From Amyelois transitella (Eukaryota > Arthropoda > Insecta > Lepidoptera > Pyralidae): a stretch of DNA of 64,000 nt. The translations under genes were made by a program, and so were the position numbers. Below are positions 35,001 through 46,614 of this stretch, one piece after another. Where the stretch lies: contig NC_083518.1 in the NCBI RefSeq assembly GCF_032362555.1, positions 10,428,501 through 10,492,500 on the forward strand. Direction: 5' to 3'. Position 1 is the first letter of the stretch; each line of letters begins with the position of its first letter. The notes under the pieces were generated by a model. The model was not told where the DNA came from and ran no database searches. It saw nothing but the letters and a program-made list of their open reading frames with translations.

Positions 35001-35880
35001 AGTTTGGATTAATTTCTAGGGCTGATGCGTCGCCAACCCTAGCTGCATCCAAGGCGTGCGGCAGGTCGTCGACCCCGATGCGCCGTGACGCAAGCCAGCA
35101 ACTTTCTAACCGCGCCGACGTCACCGGCATTCTGGTTAAGGCCGGTCGGCGCTACCTTCACGTGTGGTGTGGAACGCGCCTTAAATCACGCCAGATACAA
35201 AGGCCAATGAACCAAAACGATTTTGACTAAAAATATTATCGTTTTTCAGCAAGTGAACTTTATTTGTGGGACGTTAAAGGTGCTGTTCTATGCCTGTTCT
35301 TTGCCTGGGCGCCAGGCCTATTTTTATCAAATCGATTTATTGAATGTTTTGATTTGAGCCGTCTAGTTAATTCGATGGGCAATGAGAAATAAAACTCTTG
35401 AACCCTTTTTTAAACAAGGAAAATGGTTCTAGTAGTTAATAATAAAATTGATTCCTACATACACTCAAGAGCTGACATGACGTGATTTAAAATTCTAACC
35501 AGTTTTATGAGGCATGGATTGTGAGAAAGAACTGATATTCCCTTTTTTCCTTACTTGTTATTTGTAACAAGAATCAGCGCTTCGTTCCCACGTAAATTAC
35601 CGCCTGGAACCCCTACTTTACTCACGCCATCCAAGCGTGTAGGACCCTGGAATGCTCTTCTTCTACTCTTCATTCTAATGTCTTGATTACAACTTGCTAC
35701 ATTGCTTGCTATATTTTCGAAATTTAAAAATAATTTTCATCGTATAGTTTAGATACGTTTTACCTGATTTTGACGTCTTTCCTGCATGGAACCTAAGGTC
35801 ATTTGACTATGATCGAAGAGTATGGGTCAGGTACACGAGCAATTTTCGTCTGACTTCTGTGACCATGTTAAAGAGAAAAC
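32020..35880. other. AT-rich region with GC-rich patches
   Basis: Patches at 32260-32460 and 35020-35180 are CpG-rich. A TTTGAA microsatellite is at 32692-32712. An open frame at 33954-34300 contains NPLNDGLDPMDKIKDNLDAT, which looks protein-like, but no family is recognised. Confidence 0.35.
33131..33208 (+). repeat. Degenerate SINE 3' fragment
   Basis: CATCAATAAGCCATGCAGC through GATTATATGTTTGTATG, badly diverged. Confidence 0.5.
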
Positions 35881-35887
35881 TGACTTA

Positions 35888-36014
35888 ATTCTATCATTGT
35901 TAGGTCAATTTTATCATCAAGCCAAAAAGTTGATCGTGGCCTATCAGTCTTTTCAAGACTGTTCACTGTCTACCCCGCAGGGGATATAGACGTCATTATA
36001 TGTATGTATGTGTA
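35888..36014 (+). repeat. SINE, 5' truncated
   Basis: GATCGTGGCCTATCAGTC through ATTATATGTATGTATG. Confidence 0.75.
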
Positions 36015-36936
36015 TGTTAGGTCACAATAGTTGTATGAATAATGTTTTGTCACTATACTCAATAGCCTATACTTGGGTGTGTGTGAAATATATATATATT
36101 TACAAATCTGTTTGTCTGCGATGTAAATGGAGAACAAAAAAAGAAAGTTTCTACCGTTCGTTGACCCACATGAGTAACCGACGTGGTCAGTCTACTGTCA
36201 AGTACGTGACTCGATATAATCGAGAATCGATTAGGAATATTATACCATCGAAGACGTCCTGCAGAGTGACGGAGCTATGATCGATTTTGAATAGCACTGA
36301 TTGATCGATTCGGACACAGATCTTGACCTAAAAAGATATGCTGTAAGAAACATGGTGTATTTTGATGATGTTAAGAGTCAACATATGATCGCACAGTAAA
36401 ATAATCCAATTAAAAGATACGTTCCTGAATCTTTATTGAATAAATCTGTAATATGCCTTGACATCGACTTTGTGTTAGAACACAATAAAGTATTTCCGGA
36501 GGTCTGATGTAATATACGGTGTGTAATGGATCGTTATCAGAAGCACCTGCGTATATTCTGCGTTTGTATTCTTTATCAATATTGAAAAGCTGAAGTCTGA
36601 ATGTCGCTTCATTATAAATGATAACAATGCAACAAAACGTAGGACCTGTATCTACATTTATTAGATCATCATGTTTGGAAATGAGTTACAACTTTCTCAT
36701 GAGCTTCTTTTGTATATTGGACAAATGATTCCCTGCTCTCTTTCAACGTGTATAATTTATTTTCATACATACATACATAAAATCAGAGAATTTATTTTCA
36801 TTGTTCCGTAATCTCTAGCACAGTGTCTTTAATACAATACTTGATGCTTCCTCATTTTTGGAAAAGCAAATTACTAGTTTGTGTAATATATCATAGATCC
36901 ATTTTGACTTTCCAATGATGAGCAAGCATTACACGG

Positions 36937-37178
36937 TTCCGTGTAGTTCCCGACACGAATAGAAAAAAGAATTGGACCACTCCATCTCTTTCCCATAGAT
37001 GTCGTAAAAGGTGATTAAGGGATAGGCTTATAAACTAGGGATTTTTCTTTCCCTCAATCAATCAATTCTATAGTAAGTCAAACAGGTGATTGTCGTCTAT
37101 CAGTATTTTCAAGACTGTTTGGCTTTGTCTACCCCACAAAAGATAAAGGTAGACGTGATTATATGTACGAGTATGTAC
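36937..37178 (+). repeat. TATG-tailed SINE, diverged full length
   Basis: TTCCGTGTAGTTCCCGACAC to GTACGAGTATGTA. Confidence 0.8.
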
Positions 37179-37252
37179 ACGATTATAACTAATCTACTTC
37201 ACTTTGGAAAAATTCCGTAAATGATTAAAATATAACATACATACATATATGT

Positions 37253-37516
37253 ATGATTAAAGTATGTAATGTTCATTTTACGGATCATCTGATAGTGTCA
37301 GGCTTGGTATTAATCCTGGTGACGCAGATATTATATTTATTGGGGCTTGTTGTCGCCGCTATCTTTTATTATCGGTATCGCTACATGGCTCAATGTTTGA
37401 CTTGCGCATTCCGACTGAGACCACCCTATTTGGGCATGACCTACTACGTCATTTGCTACGTGCATTACGCATACCTTAGATATACCCGAGAATACGTCTT
37501 TTGGAAAGAATATTAA
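37253..37516 (+). CDS. Possible small membrane protein ORF (87 aa)
   Basis: One clear hydrophobic segment (about residues 14-40, GLVLILVTQILYLLGLVVAA) is followed by a Tyr/Arg/Cys-rich tail. The antisense strand is also open. No homologue recognised; it may be chance. Confidence 0.2.
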   Translation: MIKVCNVHFTDHLIVSGLVLILVTQILYLLGLVVAAIFYYRYRYMAQCLTCAFRLRPPYLGMTYYVICYVHYAYLRYTREYVFWKEY

Positions 37517-38534
37517 TGTCTCATTCCACAACAGTCGGTGAGTATGTCAGTATCCACATCAAAAAAAAGCTATTAAATTCTACATCACAAATATTCAAAT
37601 CATCGAAACAGTTTTATTCTAATTGGCAATCGCCAATTACGCAAATAAAGGCGTGTTCACACTAGCGTGGCGCGGCGCGGAAGCGTGACGGTTACGGGCG
37701 CGTGACGAGAGCCCCGGGCTCTCGCAGACCGAGCGTCACATCCCGTGACTCCACGGTTGGCTGCGGCGCGTGACCGTTCCGTTCGTACCCTGATGACTCG
37801 CATTCGAATCGTTATATTTATGGCTTGTTTTTGTGTGTAGCGGTTAGAAACTCGCTTTTTAAACCGGTAAGCTTCGGATTAATTGAACCAGTCGGTCGTT
37901 CCAGCGATGTGTGCCGACGTTTGACGGTTATAAGCTGAAGCAGCTACGGAATGTAAACTATACGTAGAATTTAATTTGTCATTGAAATGTCACTTTTTTA
38001 TACGAGTATAACTGGTTGTCTAGACATTACACATCATTTTATATGCTTTATTTATTAAGTTATTTTTTATTAAGTAAGTATAGGTACCTATATCATGAAA
38101 AATCTTTAAGAAACAATTTCTCCATTTTATATTTAAGTATGCCTTCCTTTTATATTCTTTTTGGGGAGAGAAGCACGGGGGAAATTACATATCAATTTAC
38201 TTACGACATCAATATTTTTTGAGAAGAAAATGTCCGAAAGCAAATATCTGAAATCCTATTAAAAATTAGCCTCAGATTAACTGCCGGGATGAGCAAATTT
38301 TACCTCAGAAAGATCTTAGCACATGATATGGGTTATTATTCGATTCAGTCATCATCGAATAAGAACATCTTATTGCACTTATTTCTCCGCTGCTCACGAG
38401 ACGTTAAACGCTAATCGTCATGCACACGTAGCGGCGTGTAGGGTAGCTGTAGAAAGCGCGTCGGCTCGCGCTCGGTAGACCGTGGCGCCGCCAGTGACCG
38501 ACATGGACAACCGCCCGAGCGTGTAGCATCAGCT

Positions 38535-38691
38535 TTATCTTCTAGGAATCTGTGGATTAACATCGTTTTCCTGTTTGTCTTTGTCATTCAATAGATCTCT
38601 CTCTTCATAGACCTCCTCTTTGGGTGCACTCTCACCTATTATGTCGGCTACAACTCTTGTCTCCCTACTTTGTCGGGTCTTCGTCATAAGT
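38535..38691 (-). other. Candidate minus-strand (terminal) exon
   Basis: Acceptor TTGCTTTCAG at 38692-38701, then 51 codons (LMTKTRQSRETRVVADIIGE ... QIPRR) to a stop. A GTGAGAGT donor-like site near 38636 is an alternative end. Charged composition; no family recognised. Confidence 0.3.
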
Positions 38692-41600
38692 CTGAAAGCA
38701 ATAAATTCGCAAACTTTAAGCCGTAAAAGTTTGTATTCCGGCTGAAAACGGGCGCACTCTAAATAGGGTCGTATCATCAACAACATCGACTTATTCAGAT
38801 CATAAAAGATAACTTATAAAATATTCAGAACCATGACTGCGGCAACTGAAAACTAATTGAGATTCAGAATACAGAGGCCCGCAATTGTGCTGCCGTCGAT
38901 AAAAGGGGGGAGGGTGGGAGGTCACGATCTACTCGAGCGAATCCACCGTGCCGCGTCCTTCGGTGGACGCGGTGGGAATATGCCTCGACACAGGGTCGGA
39001 TTCGGAGGAAGAAAATACTGGATGAATGCAGTATTAGGCTTAACCCATAGCTTCTATTACCAGTCTACTTAGCAAGTGTATAATTTGTATTAACGACTCA
39101 GTAGTCGTTGTTGCAGTAAACAGAACCGATTTTTATTTAAATTAAGGAATCTTAAAATAAAATAAAAATATTTCCACAATGAAAATTCTCCTACCATTTA
39201 TCGACTACCTGCCTCCCTGTTCCTAATAAAAAACAACAACCTTCGTGTTGCGAACTAAATTAGAAACAGTATGTATCGGAGTTTAACGTTATTTCATTCA
39301 TGAGTCCAAAAATAACCACGACGGGCACAGTGCCCCGCTGTGAGAGCCAGCGTTCATGCGCGCTTTATTTTACGGACCATCGCACATTTTATTCAGGGAA
39401 TTAGATACGGTACGCAAAAATTGAGCCAAATTTTCAATTCTTAAGTTTACCTAGCTAAAACCCCAAACTTTTTCTATGCGCGGAAAATCTTCTCTTAATT
39501 CTCCTAAATTCGTCAAAAAACATGAATGGTGAATTTCAGGCGTCCCTCTTTTCAGTTTCTGACCGATCTATCAATTTTTCAATTTAATATTTGACGATAC
39601 AGAAGTTCTTTATGTCACTACTTTTCTCCTATCAGTTTTATCTATTTTGTACGCATTATCATTCGCTATCCCTACAACCGATAGCCGCCCACATTTTCCG
39701 TCCAGTGTTTCCTTCAATGAATAATTACTTGTTTTTCGTTTTTTTTTTCTTGAATGGCTCAGAACACGCACGCTTTTAGATTAACGACCGGATTAATGTC
39801 GGTCTGTGTTACAGGCATGTTTATTTTAGAATTTGATACATTGTTACTGACAGGTAGATTATATACAACATTTGTACCAGCAATTTCTATCGGATCCCGA
39901 TGATCAAGTAGTTTCTTGTTTCTATTGTGGCTATTGCTTTAATTTAAATCAATCTACCCAGAATCGATACGGAAAACTTTTAATGCATTCATCTCAGTGG
40001 AGATATTATTTTCCACAGACAATTCTTTTTTTTTAGCAAATTTTTAAGTCGTGTATTTCCAAATGTTTACTGTTGTGTAATTATTTAATCTTCATAATAA
40101 TGTGTGCGTGATTCAGCTCTTGATTACATTGTTTTTCGCCAGCTATTTCGTGACATGAGCACAGCCATGTGTCATGGATTGTATACACAAGTTTCCCTAC
40201 ACATGGGTTATGATTAATTCCCAAGTTACTATAAACAAAGTCTCATATAGTTTTCCTTATGCCAGCATTGCCTCTATAGCTGCATTTAATATTATACCTA
40301 TTCGACGTCAGTAAATCTTTGTGTATCAAATGCAATGTATGTAATTTAAATTATAACTTGAATCAAAAGACTTCATTCATACGAGTTGTTCTCTGTCATA
40401 ATACAGTGTTTCTAATGGATACCATTCTTCATCTTGAGATCTTTGACAGAATTACTAAATATTAATTAATGTAATGTCTTTCAAAAAGGTTTTTGTGTGG
40501 AATAAAATGAGTATGGTAACCCTAGTTAATATCATTAAGAGACGTAGTTAAACAATGATATTTTGTAAACGTAACAAACATGAGTGTCATTTTGTAATTG
40601 TTTACTATCTCTCGGCAAAATTTAACTCGTTGCATCGTGGAGTCATTGCGAATATATCTGGCTGCCGTTACGCAATAAACAGATACCAACAGACATGTTT
40701 CACAAGATTTTTGTAATATTACGTAACCCCTGTCAATATTGGCGTCGGGGCGAAGACCGCAGAACATATTTGTTTACCCGATCACAGGAAAATGTTTCTA
40801 AATAGTGGTCACTTGCGTCAAACGTTGTGTGTACGCTTTTTAGCAGCGCAACGTGAACTAGCCTAACTTGTTGCGAATGAGAGCTTGCGTCATTAGTATT
40901 AATATGTTTAACTATGTTTAGCACTCCAACGGCGTTACCCCGTGTTAACTCTTTTTGCTCACGATTCTCTGTTCAACAATTAGCAAATGCATTAATTGCA
41001 ATATTTGTGTTACTTTTCCAATTATGTGCGCAAATTTTATGTGTAGGCTTATTTTGATCAGCTTGGTTATCGAAGTACGATACAATTTGCAAATCATAGT
41101 CTACCATTTCAATCTTATCAGTGATCCATGCTTTATTTATATGTAAATATAAGTATGACTATCATGTTCTGTTCATGATAACAGCGATATGGATAGCCCG
41201 TGTAAACATGTTGCTAGTTCTGAGGCACCCTGTCAAAACATGACGGAATAATTGGCTTTATTTGTCACACTGAGGTGGGAAAATAATGAAAGAAGCTGTC
41301 GATCTGTTACATTATACAGAAACATTGCAGATAATGTAGATTCATTGGATAAAATACATATATACAAACAGTTCTTTAATAAGTAGGTCCTACTTATGTA
41401 GACAACTCAACGTGGCATATAGTGTGAACATCTTCTATCTTACTGAATAAAAATGGTCATAAGATTTTTCCTCCTGGCGTTGGTCCTGGTAACATCACCA
41501 ACTTTCTCGAAAGAAGTCCGCGCTTTTACGACTTTGATCCTGGCTTGGGTGAGTCAGGTTTTCACACGAAGCAACGCCCATCTGCCCATCTGACCTCAGC

Positions 41601-41877
41601 AACCTTTGCACTGAAACCCATATCAGATCATGATAAGATTACTGTTCAAAAGATTATCTACACAAAAAATGCACAATCGGATCCTGAATCCGTCCTACTA
41701 ATGTAGACACCTCAGCGCAGCCATGACGTAGTGTGGCTACGCGCGGCGAATGGCAAGCTCGCGCGACGCCCTCGGAATACTGATGAGCGCACGTCCATGC
41801 TGCCTCGCGAGCCTTCGAGGACGGACGCGGGCCGCTTACAAACACCACGTCGGATTTATTGCTTTCAACTCCTTCCC

Positions 41878-42018
41878 GTGCCGTGTGATTCCCGGCACTT
41901 TAGAATAGAATCACTTCTTACCTTGCCATGAATGCCGTAAAAGGCGACTAAGAGAAAGGCCAAACTTGGGATTCTTGTTGGCGATGGGCTAACAACCTGT
42001 CACTATTTTAATCTCAAT
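41878..42018 (+). repeat. SINE 5' half
   Basis: GTGCCGTGTGATTCCCGGCAC through AACAACCTGTCACTATTT. Confidence 0.78.
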
Positions 42019-42304
42019 AGTTGTCCTGAATAAAATAATTAAAAAAAAAAATTAACTAGGTATTTACACTTAAGCCAAACAATTTTATAACACTGGAACG
42101 ACCTTACGCCAGTGTTTGCTTGTAAATCATCACTCCTTGCAAATCGTTTGAAACATTCTTGTTAATCTTTGCCGAAATAAATAAAATTTCACAGACATCA
42201 CAGCTCTTGCAATGATCCAATTCTAAAAACAAAAATAAATTACTTCGTATGTATCCGACCATACACAATTTATTGCAGGAATCCATGCAGCAGAAACAAC
42301 AAAC

Positions 42305-42387
42305 CTGAGACAGCCTGGTACCACGCGCCACACCCGTGACGGTCTCGTAAACAACCCGAACATCGCCCGTTTGTTCTTCCAACATGT
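42305..42387 (-). other. Candidate minus-strand exon
   Basis: 83 nt between GCATTACAG and CAG|GTTTGT, reading MLEEQTGDVRVVYETVTGVA then RGTRLSQ. Codon use is richer in GC than its surroundings. No family recognised. Confidence 0.3.
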
Positions 42388-42519
42388 CTGTAATGCAAAC
42401 TCTGTAATCAACTTCATATCTAACAATCCTACATATATCCTTATCACCCGGTAATAGTCGCGAATTTGCAACACATTTCGGTTCTTACATCGATGTTTTC
42501 GTATACCCAGCACGGAATT

Positions 42520-44010
42520 ACGATAGTTCTTTATGTGCTCGCGAAAGACGTACGTATATTAGATGCCCTGAACTGATTCCAAGAATGTCAGAATCTAAAT
42601 CAGCTGCAATTAATTTGAGAGTAGCTTCTCGAACATCGTTTGCGTTTATTTCTTCAGCTTCAACTTTGAAACAACCGTTTGTTTTTTAGATCTAGATTCA
42701 GGTTTTTAAATTCGACGTAGACGTGTTATCACTTGCTCATCTGTTTGAATCTTGTGCTTACAAACTTTTAAGAACGAGGCCATAAAAATCCAAGGCTGTA
42801 CGAACTTTGCTAACATTTTACAAAGCATATAAAGTTTTACTTACATGCTGCTAATTGATTCCGAATTTAAACATTGCGAATGCAATTCGAAATTGATTTT
42901 TGATGAATGTTTCGCATACCTAAAAATACTGTATTGTGATAGTCAAATAGCATTAAATCTTATTTTTATTATAATAACCATAATTACAATTTTATCAAAG
43001 GCAACATAAAACGTCCGTAACCTCAAACCACCAGGTGGATCATGTTCACAAGTATTTAAAAAAAAACAGCGAACACTATAAGTGTTTGGACCACTACAAT
43101 GCAGTAAATTGACAACACGGTTCAAAGAAATGACGTAAGATATGATTGATCATTTGTAACATCATCGTCTCATAAAGACTCGATAATTGGAGTTGCATGT
43201 CGACGGCACCTCGTGACCGGTTGACCGTCATGTCATGACACATGATTCAAGGCACACGAGTAATTAATCCATTAGAGATCACATCCTGTCTTGAAGCTTA
43301 TTTTGTGCAGAATGAAGGTATGAGTATTGTCAATAACATTTCCGGAGAAATAGCTTGTATTCCCGAAGGTTTTGGCCTGTCTGTGTGCTAAATTTCAACA
43401 AAATTGGTCAGTTGGCAAGAAAGATGAGGCTTACATTGTCAAGCAAACCTCCAAATCATTCAATGAATCAATCAGATGTAACAAATGACCAATATTATAT
43501 TTGTCAAAGGTTGTTTAATGGTACTAGGGAATGGAAATCAAATATTTGATGAACAAGCGGTGTTTACGTTAACGAAGCCGTTCTGAGTGCGAATTTTTAT
43601 TCAGGTGCAAAATTTGTCAACCTGATATTCTTTGTGTATAGTCGATAATTGTAATCGCGTGTAACTTTACACGAGTCAGTCGTCGACAGCTCGTGACGGG
43701 CATGACACAGCGTATGCTACCTAATCGTGAAGTTTGTCATTGTTTGCCAATTCCTTAGTGCTTCCAACCGCAACGGAATGTTTTCGATGTTTACCGTCTC
43801 CTATTTCTCGTGCAACGAACTTGTTTGCATCTGACACGTTTGCCCAATATTTTAAAATCGATATGAATGAAGCAATGAACGCCCGATTGCGGTAGTCATA
43901 TGTTGGTCAATTTTGATTTGTTGATTGACCATAAATTCCTATGGATTATCACTTGAAGAGCATTTATTAGTGAAGTTTCTGTAACAATCTCTTAATTCAT
44001 AATAACTTCT
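42520..44010. other. AT-rich unique sequence
   Basis: No supported feature seen. Confidence 0.5.
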
Positions 44011-44013
44011 TTA

Positions 44014-44128
44014 TCCCTTACATAGAAGACAGAGTCAACAGTCTCTTAAAGAAATGGCCACGTTCAGCTGGATGGCTTGATTATGGAATTGTGACTCAGA
44101 TAGTGACAGGTTGCAAGCCACTACCGCC
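44014..44128 (-). repeat. SINE fragment, diverged
   Basis: GACAGAGTCAACAGTCTC through AGATAGTGACAGGTTGC. Confidence 0.65.
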
Positions 44129-44534
44129 AATCAGTACAGGAAAAGAAGCGATCTATCGTGGTAAGATTTACAAATCATGACGCTTAAAGTGATGACGCGA
44201 AACCCTATAAATAAGCACGACAAAGTTACAAGAATTAGTATGCAAGACCTCTTGTACGATTCGTGTGGTGTTCATGTCATGACGTCACTTCGCGAACATC
44301 TGCCGCAGATGTGCCCGCAGCCTTGTCCCGTGATTGCCTAAAGGGTTCCGTGACTTTTGCCCATTTGCCTTTTGTCCAGAACAGGTGCAGATCCAAGGTC
44401 TTTAGCTGACGACTTTTTAAATTGCAACAATCAACAGATCATTTGTAATGATACAAAAACTGCTAATGTTATTCCACAGTTGTAATCGAAAATAATGGCA
44501 GACTAGATTTTTTTTTTATTTTTTTTTTTTTTAG

Positions 44535-44775
44535 TGCCATTACAAAAAAGAATAGGACCACTCCATCTCTTTCCCATGGAAGTCATAAAAGGCGACTAAG
44601 GGATAGGCTAACACACTTGGGTTTCTCTTTTAGGCGATGGGTTAGCAACCTGCCACTATTTGAATCTCAATTCTATCATTAAGCCAAATAGCTGAACGTG
44701 GCCATTCAGTCTTTTCAAGACTGTTGGCTCTGTCTACCCCGCAAGGGATATAGACGTGACCATATGTATGTATGT
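44535..44775 (+). repeat. TATG-tailed SINE after a poly-T tract
   Basis: AGTGCCATTACAAAAAAG to GACCATATGTATGTATG. A run of about 25 mostly T residues precedes it (44509-44533). Confidence 0.85.
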
Positions 44776-45338
44776 TGATTTATTTTATAACGACAGTTTA
44801 TTATTTTATTATTAGTTATAGTCAAAACATACACAAGTTTCATCTAATCTTCAGAAATCGAAATAAGATTATGCCTAGAAACCGACATTACAGAATTTAA
44901 TTAATTTAAGAACTATTTAATTTGATGAAACCTAGTAAACACCAGTGATATCAAATTGCTTTTACAATAGTTATAACTAATTATACCTATGTATTAACGT
45001 ATGTATGTATGAAATACATACCCAAGACATCAATTGCCTAGTTAAATAAAAAAACGTAAAAGATCTTTAAAGAAACAGCGAACGATGACTTTGTTGATGT
45101 ATAACGTATTGATTTTATCACCGGGCCATTCAAAACATGTACCGACTAATATACATGACCAAATCTTTCCGTGACGTGCGACATATTTATTGTAAGTATA
45201 ATCAAGGCGACCCACTATTTGTGTTTTTAACACTATTTTTAGTAATTTGCCGACCTCACGCGACCCTCCGGAAACTTACAAAACGGGAAACAGTTTTTAT
45301 ATCTCGCAATTAAAATGTACTTGGAAATTTTGTGTAGA

Positions 45339-45411
45339 GTGGTTCCTTTAGAATAGAACCACACTACCTTTTTTTCAATAGATATCGTAAAAGGCGACTA
45401 AGGTAATAGTC
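45339..45411 (+). repeat. SINE 5' fragment
   Basis: GTGGTTCCTTTAGAATAGAAC through CGTAAAAGGCGACTAAGG, the same short variant as 41878-42018. Confidence 0.6.
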
Positions 45412-45937
45412 ATGAAGCTAGTGCAGCTTTTGCCATGATCAAATATGGGTTAGGTCCTTTGCAAATGTTCCGGATGTTAGACGGAAGTAGCTTCGTGTAA
45501 AAACGTACCAGGGTCCATGATCCAAAAGTGAACTCCGGTATCCTCTCCAGAGAAGTGAGTGGACTGAAGTGAGTGAAGTGAAGCCGAGATGAAGAAAGAT
45601 GTATTATTACTCGGAAATTTTATAAAATATATCGTGACCTTCTGTCAAAACGAGGCTCTGTGGTATTGCAAATTTTGCAGCAATAACCTGAAGATGTTAG
45701 CGTAATCGACGCAAACATGGCTGGTGTTAACATTGTTTTGGTGTTGCGTGGTCAGCCGTCGTCACCACTTGCAATTCTGACGTGTGAATCTTACGGAGCC
45801 TAATACAATCATCAAACAGTCTCATTGAGACCTAAAAAGGCGGGCTGGTTTTAAAACCACAAATTAACTGGTGTAAAATAATTGTCTATTGTTATAGCAA
45901 TGTAATCACTCTTTGTTTTTACCACAAATATTTGTAT

Positions 45938-46026
45938 GTACCGTGTGGTTCCCAATAGAAAAAATAATAGGACCACTCAATTTCTTTCCCATAGATGTCG
46001 TTAAAGGCGACTAAGGGATAGGCAAA
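45938..46026 (+). repeat. SINE 5' fragment
   Basis: TACCGTGTGGTTCCCAATAG through GACTAAGGGATAGGCAAAC. Confidence 0.65.
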
Positions 46027-46368
46027 CGCCTCTCAGAACAAGCAACCAGTACGTACTTTATTCACTGAAAATGTGACGCGTCGGAAAAGCACATTCCTCG
46101 TGTTCTTACATCATAAGGGAATTTGTGTCAAGTAATTTGGAGCTTATCATCATGTTATCAGTGTAAAGTTCGTTGATCGATGATTATCACGCGGCTCCGA
46201 AAACAAGGGCTGACTGAATCACGCGCGGTTATCAGAACTTACATATTTATAAAGTGCATCAACAAAGCTAAGGAAATTTATAATTAGCATTATAGTGATA
46301 TCATTAACGCGAAACAACAAAATAAGCTTAATTTCTGAGCATTCAGACGAGCTTCGTAATATTTGTAC

Positions 46369-46614
46369 ATAATAATCACGTCTTTATCCCTTGCGGAATA
46401 GACAGAGCCAACAGTCTTGACGAGACTGATAGGCCACTTCAGCTGTTTGGCTTAATGATAGAATTGAGATTCATTTAGTGATAGGTTGATAGCCCGTCGC
46501 CTGAAAGAAGAATCCCAAGTTTATAAGCCTATCCCTTAGTCTCCTTTTACGACATCCGTGAGAAAGAGATGGAGTGGTCCTATTCTTTTTTGTAATGGCG
46601 CCGGGAACCACACG
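46369..46614 (-). repeat. TATG-tailed SINE, nearly full length
   Basis: TACATAATAATCACGTC to GGCGCCGGGAACCACACG. Confidence 0.82.

Larger units (their letters stand above)
37190..41460. other. Mostly unique sequence with GC-rich patches
   Basis: CpG-rich patches at 37650-37790 (with the inverted motif GAGAGCCC/GGGCTCTC), 38390-38530 and 38880-39000. Otherwise AT-rich without genes beyond the candidates listed. Confidence 0.4.
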
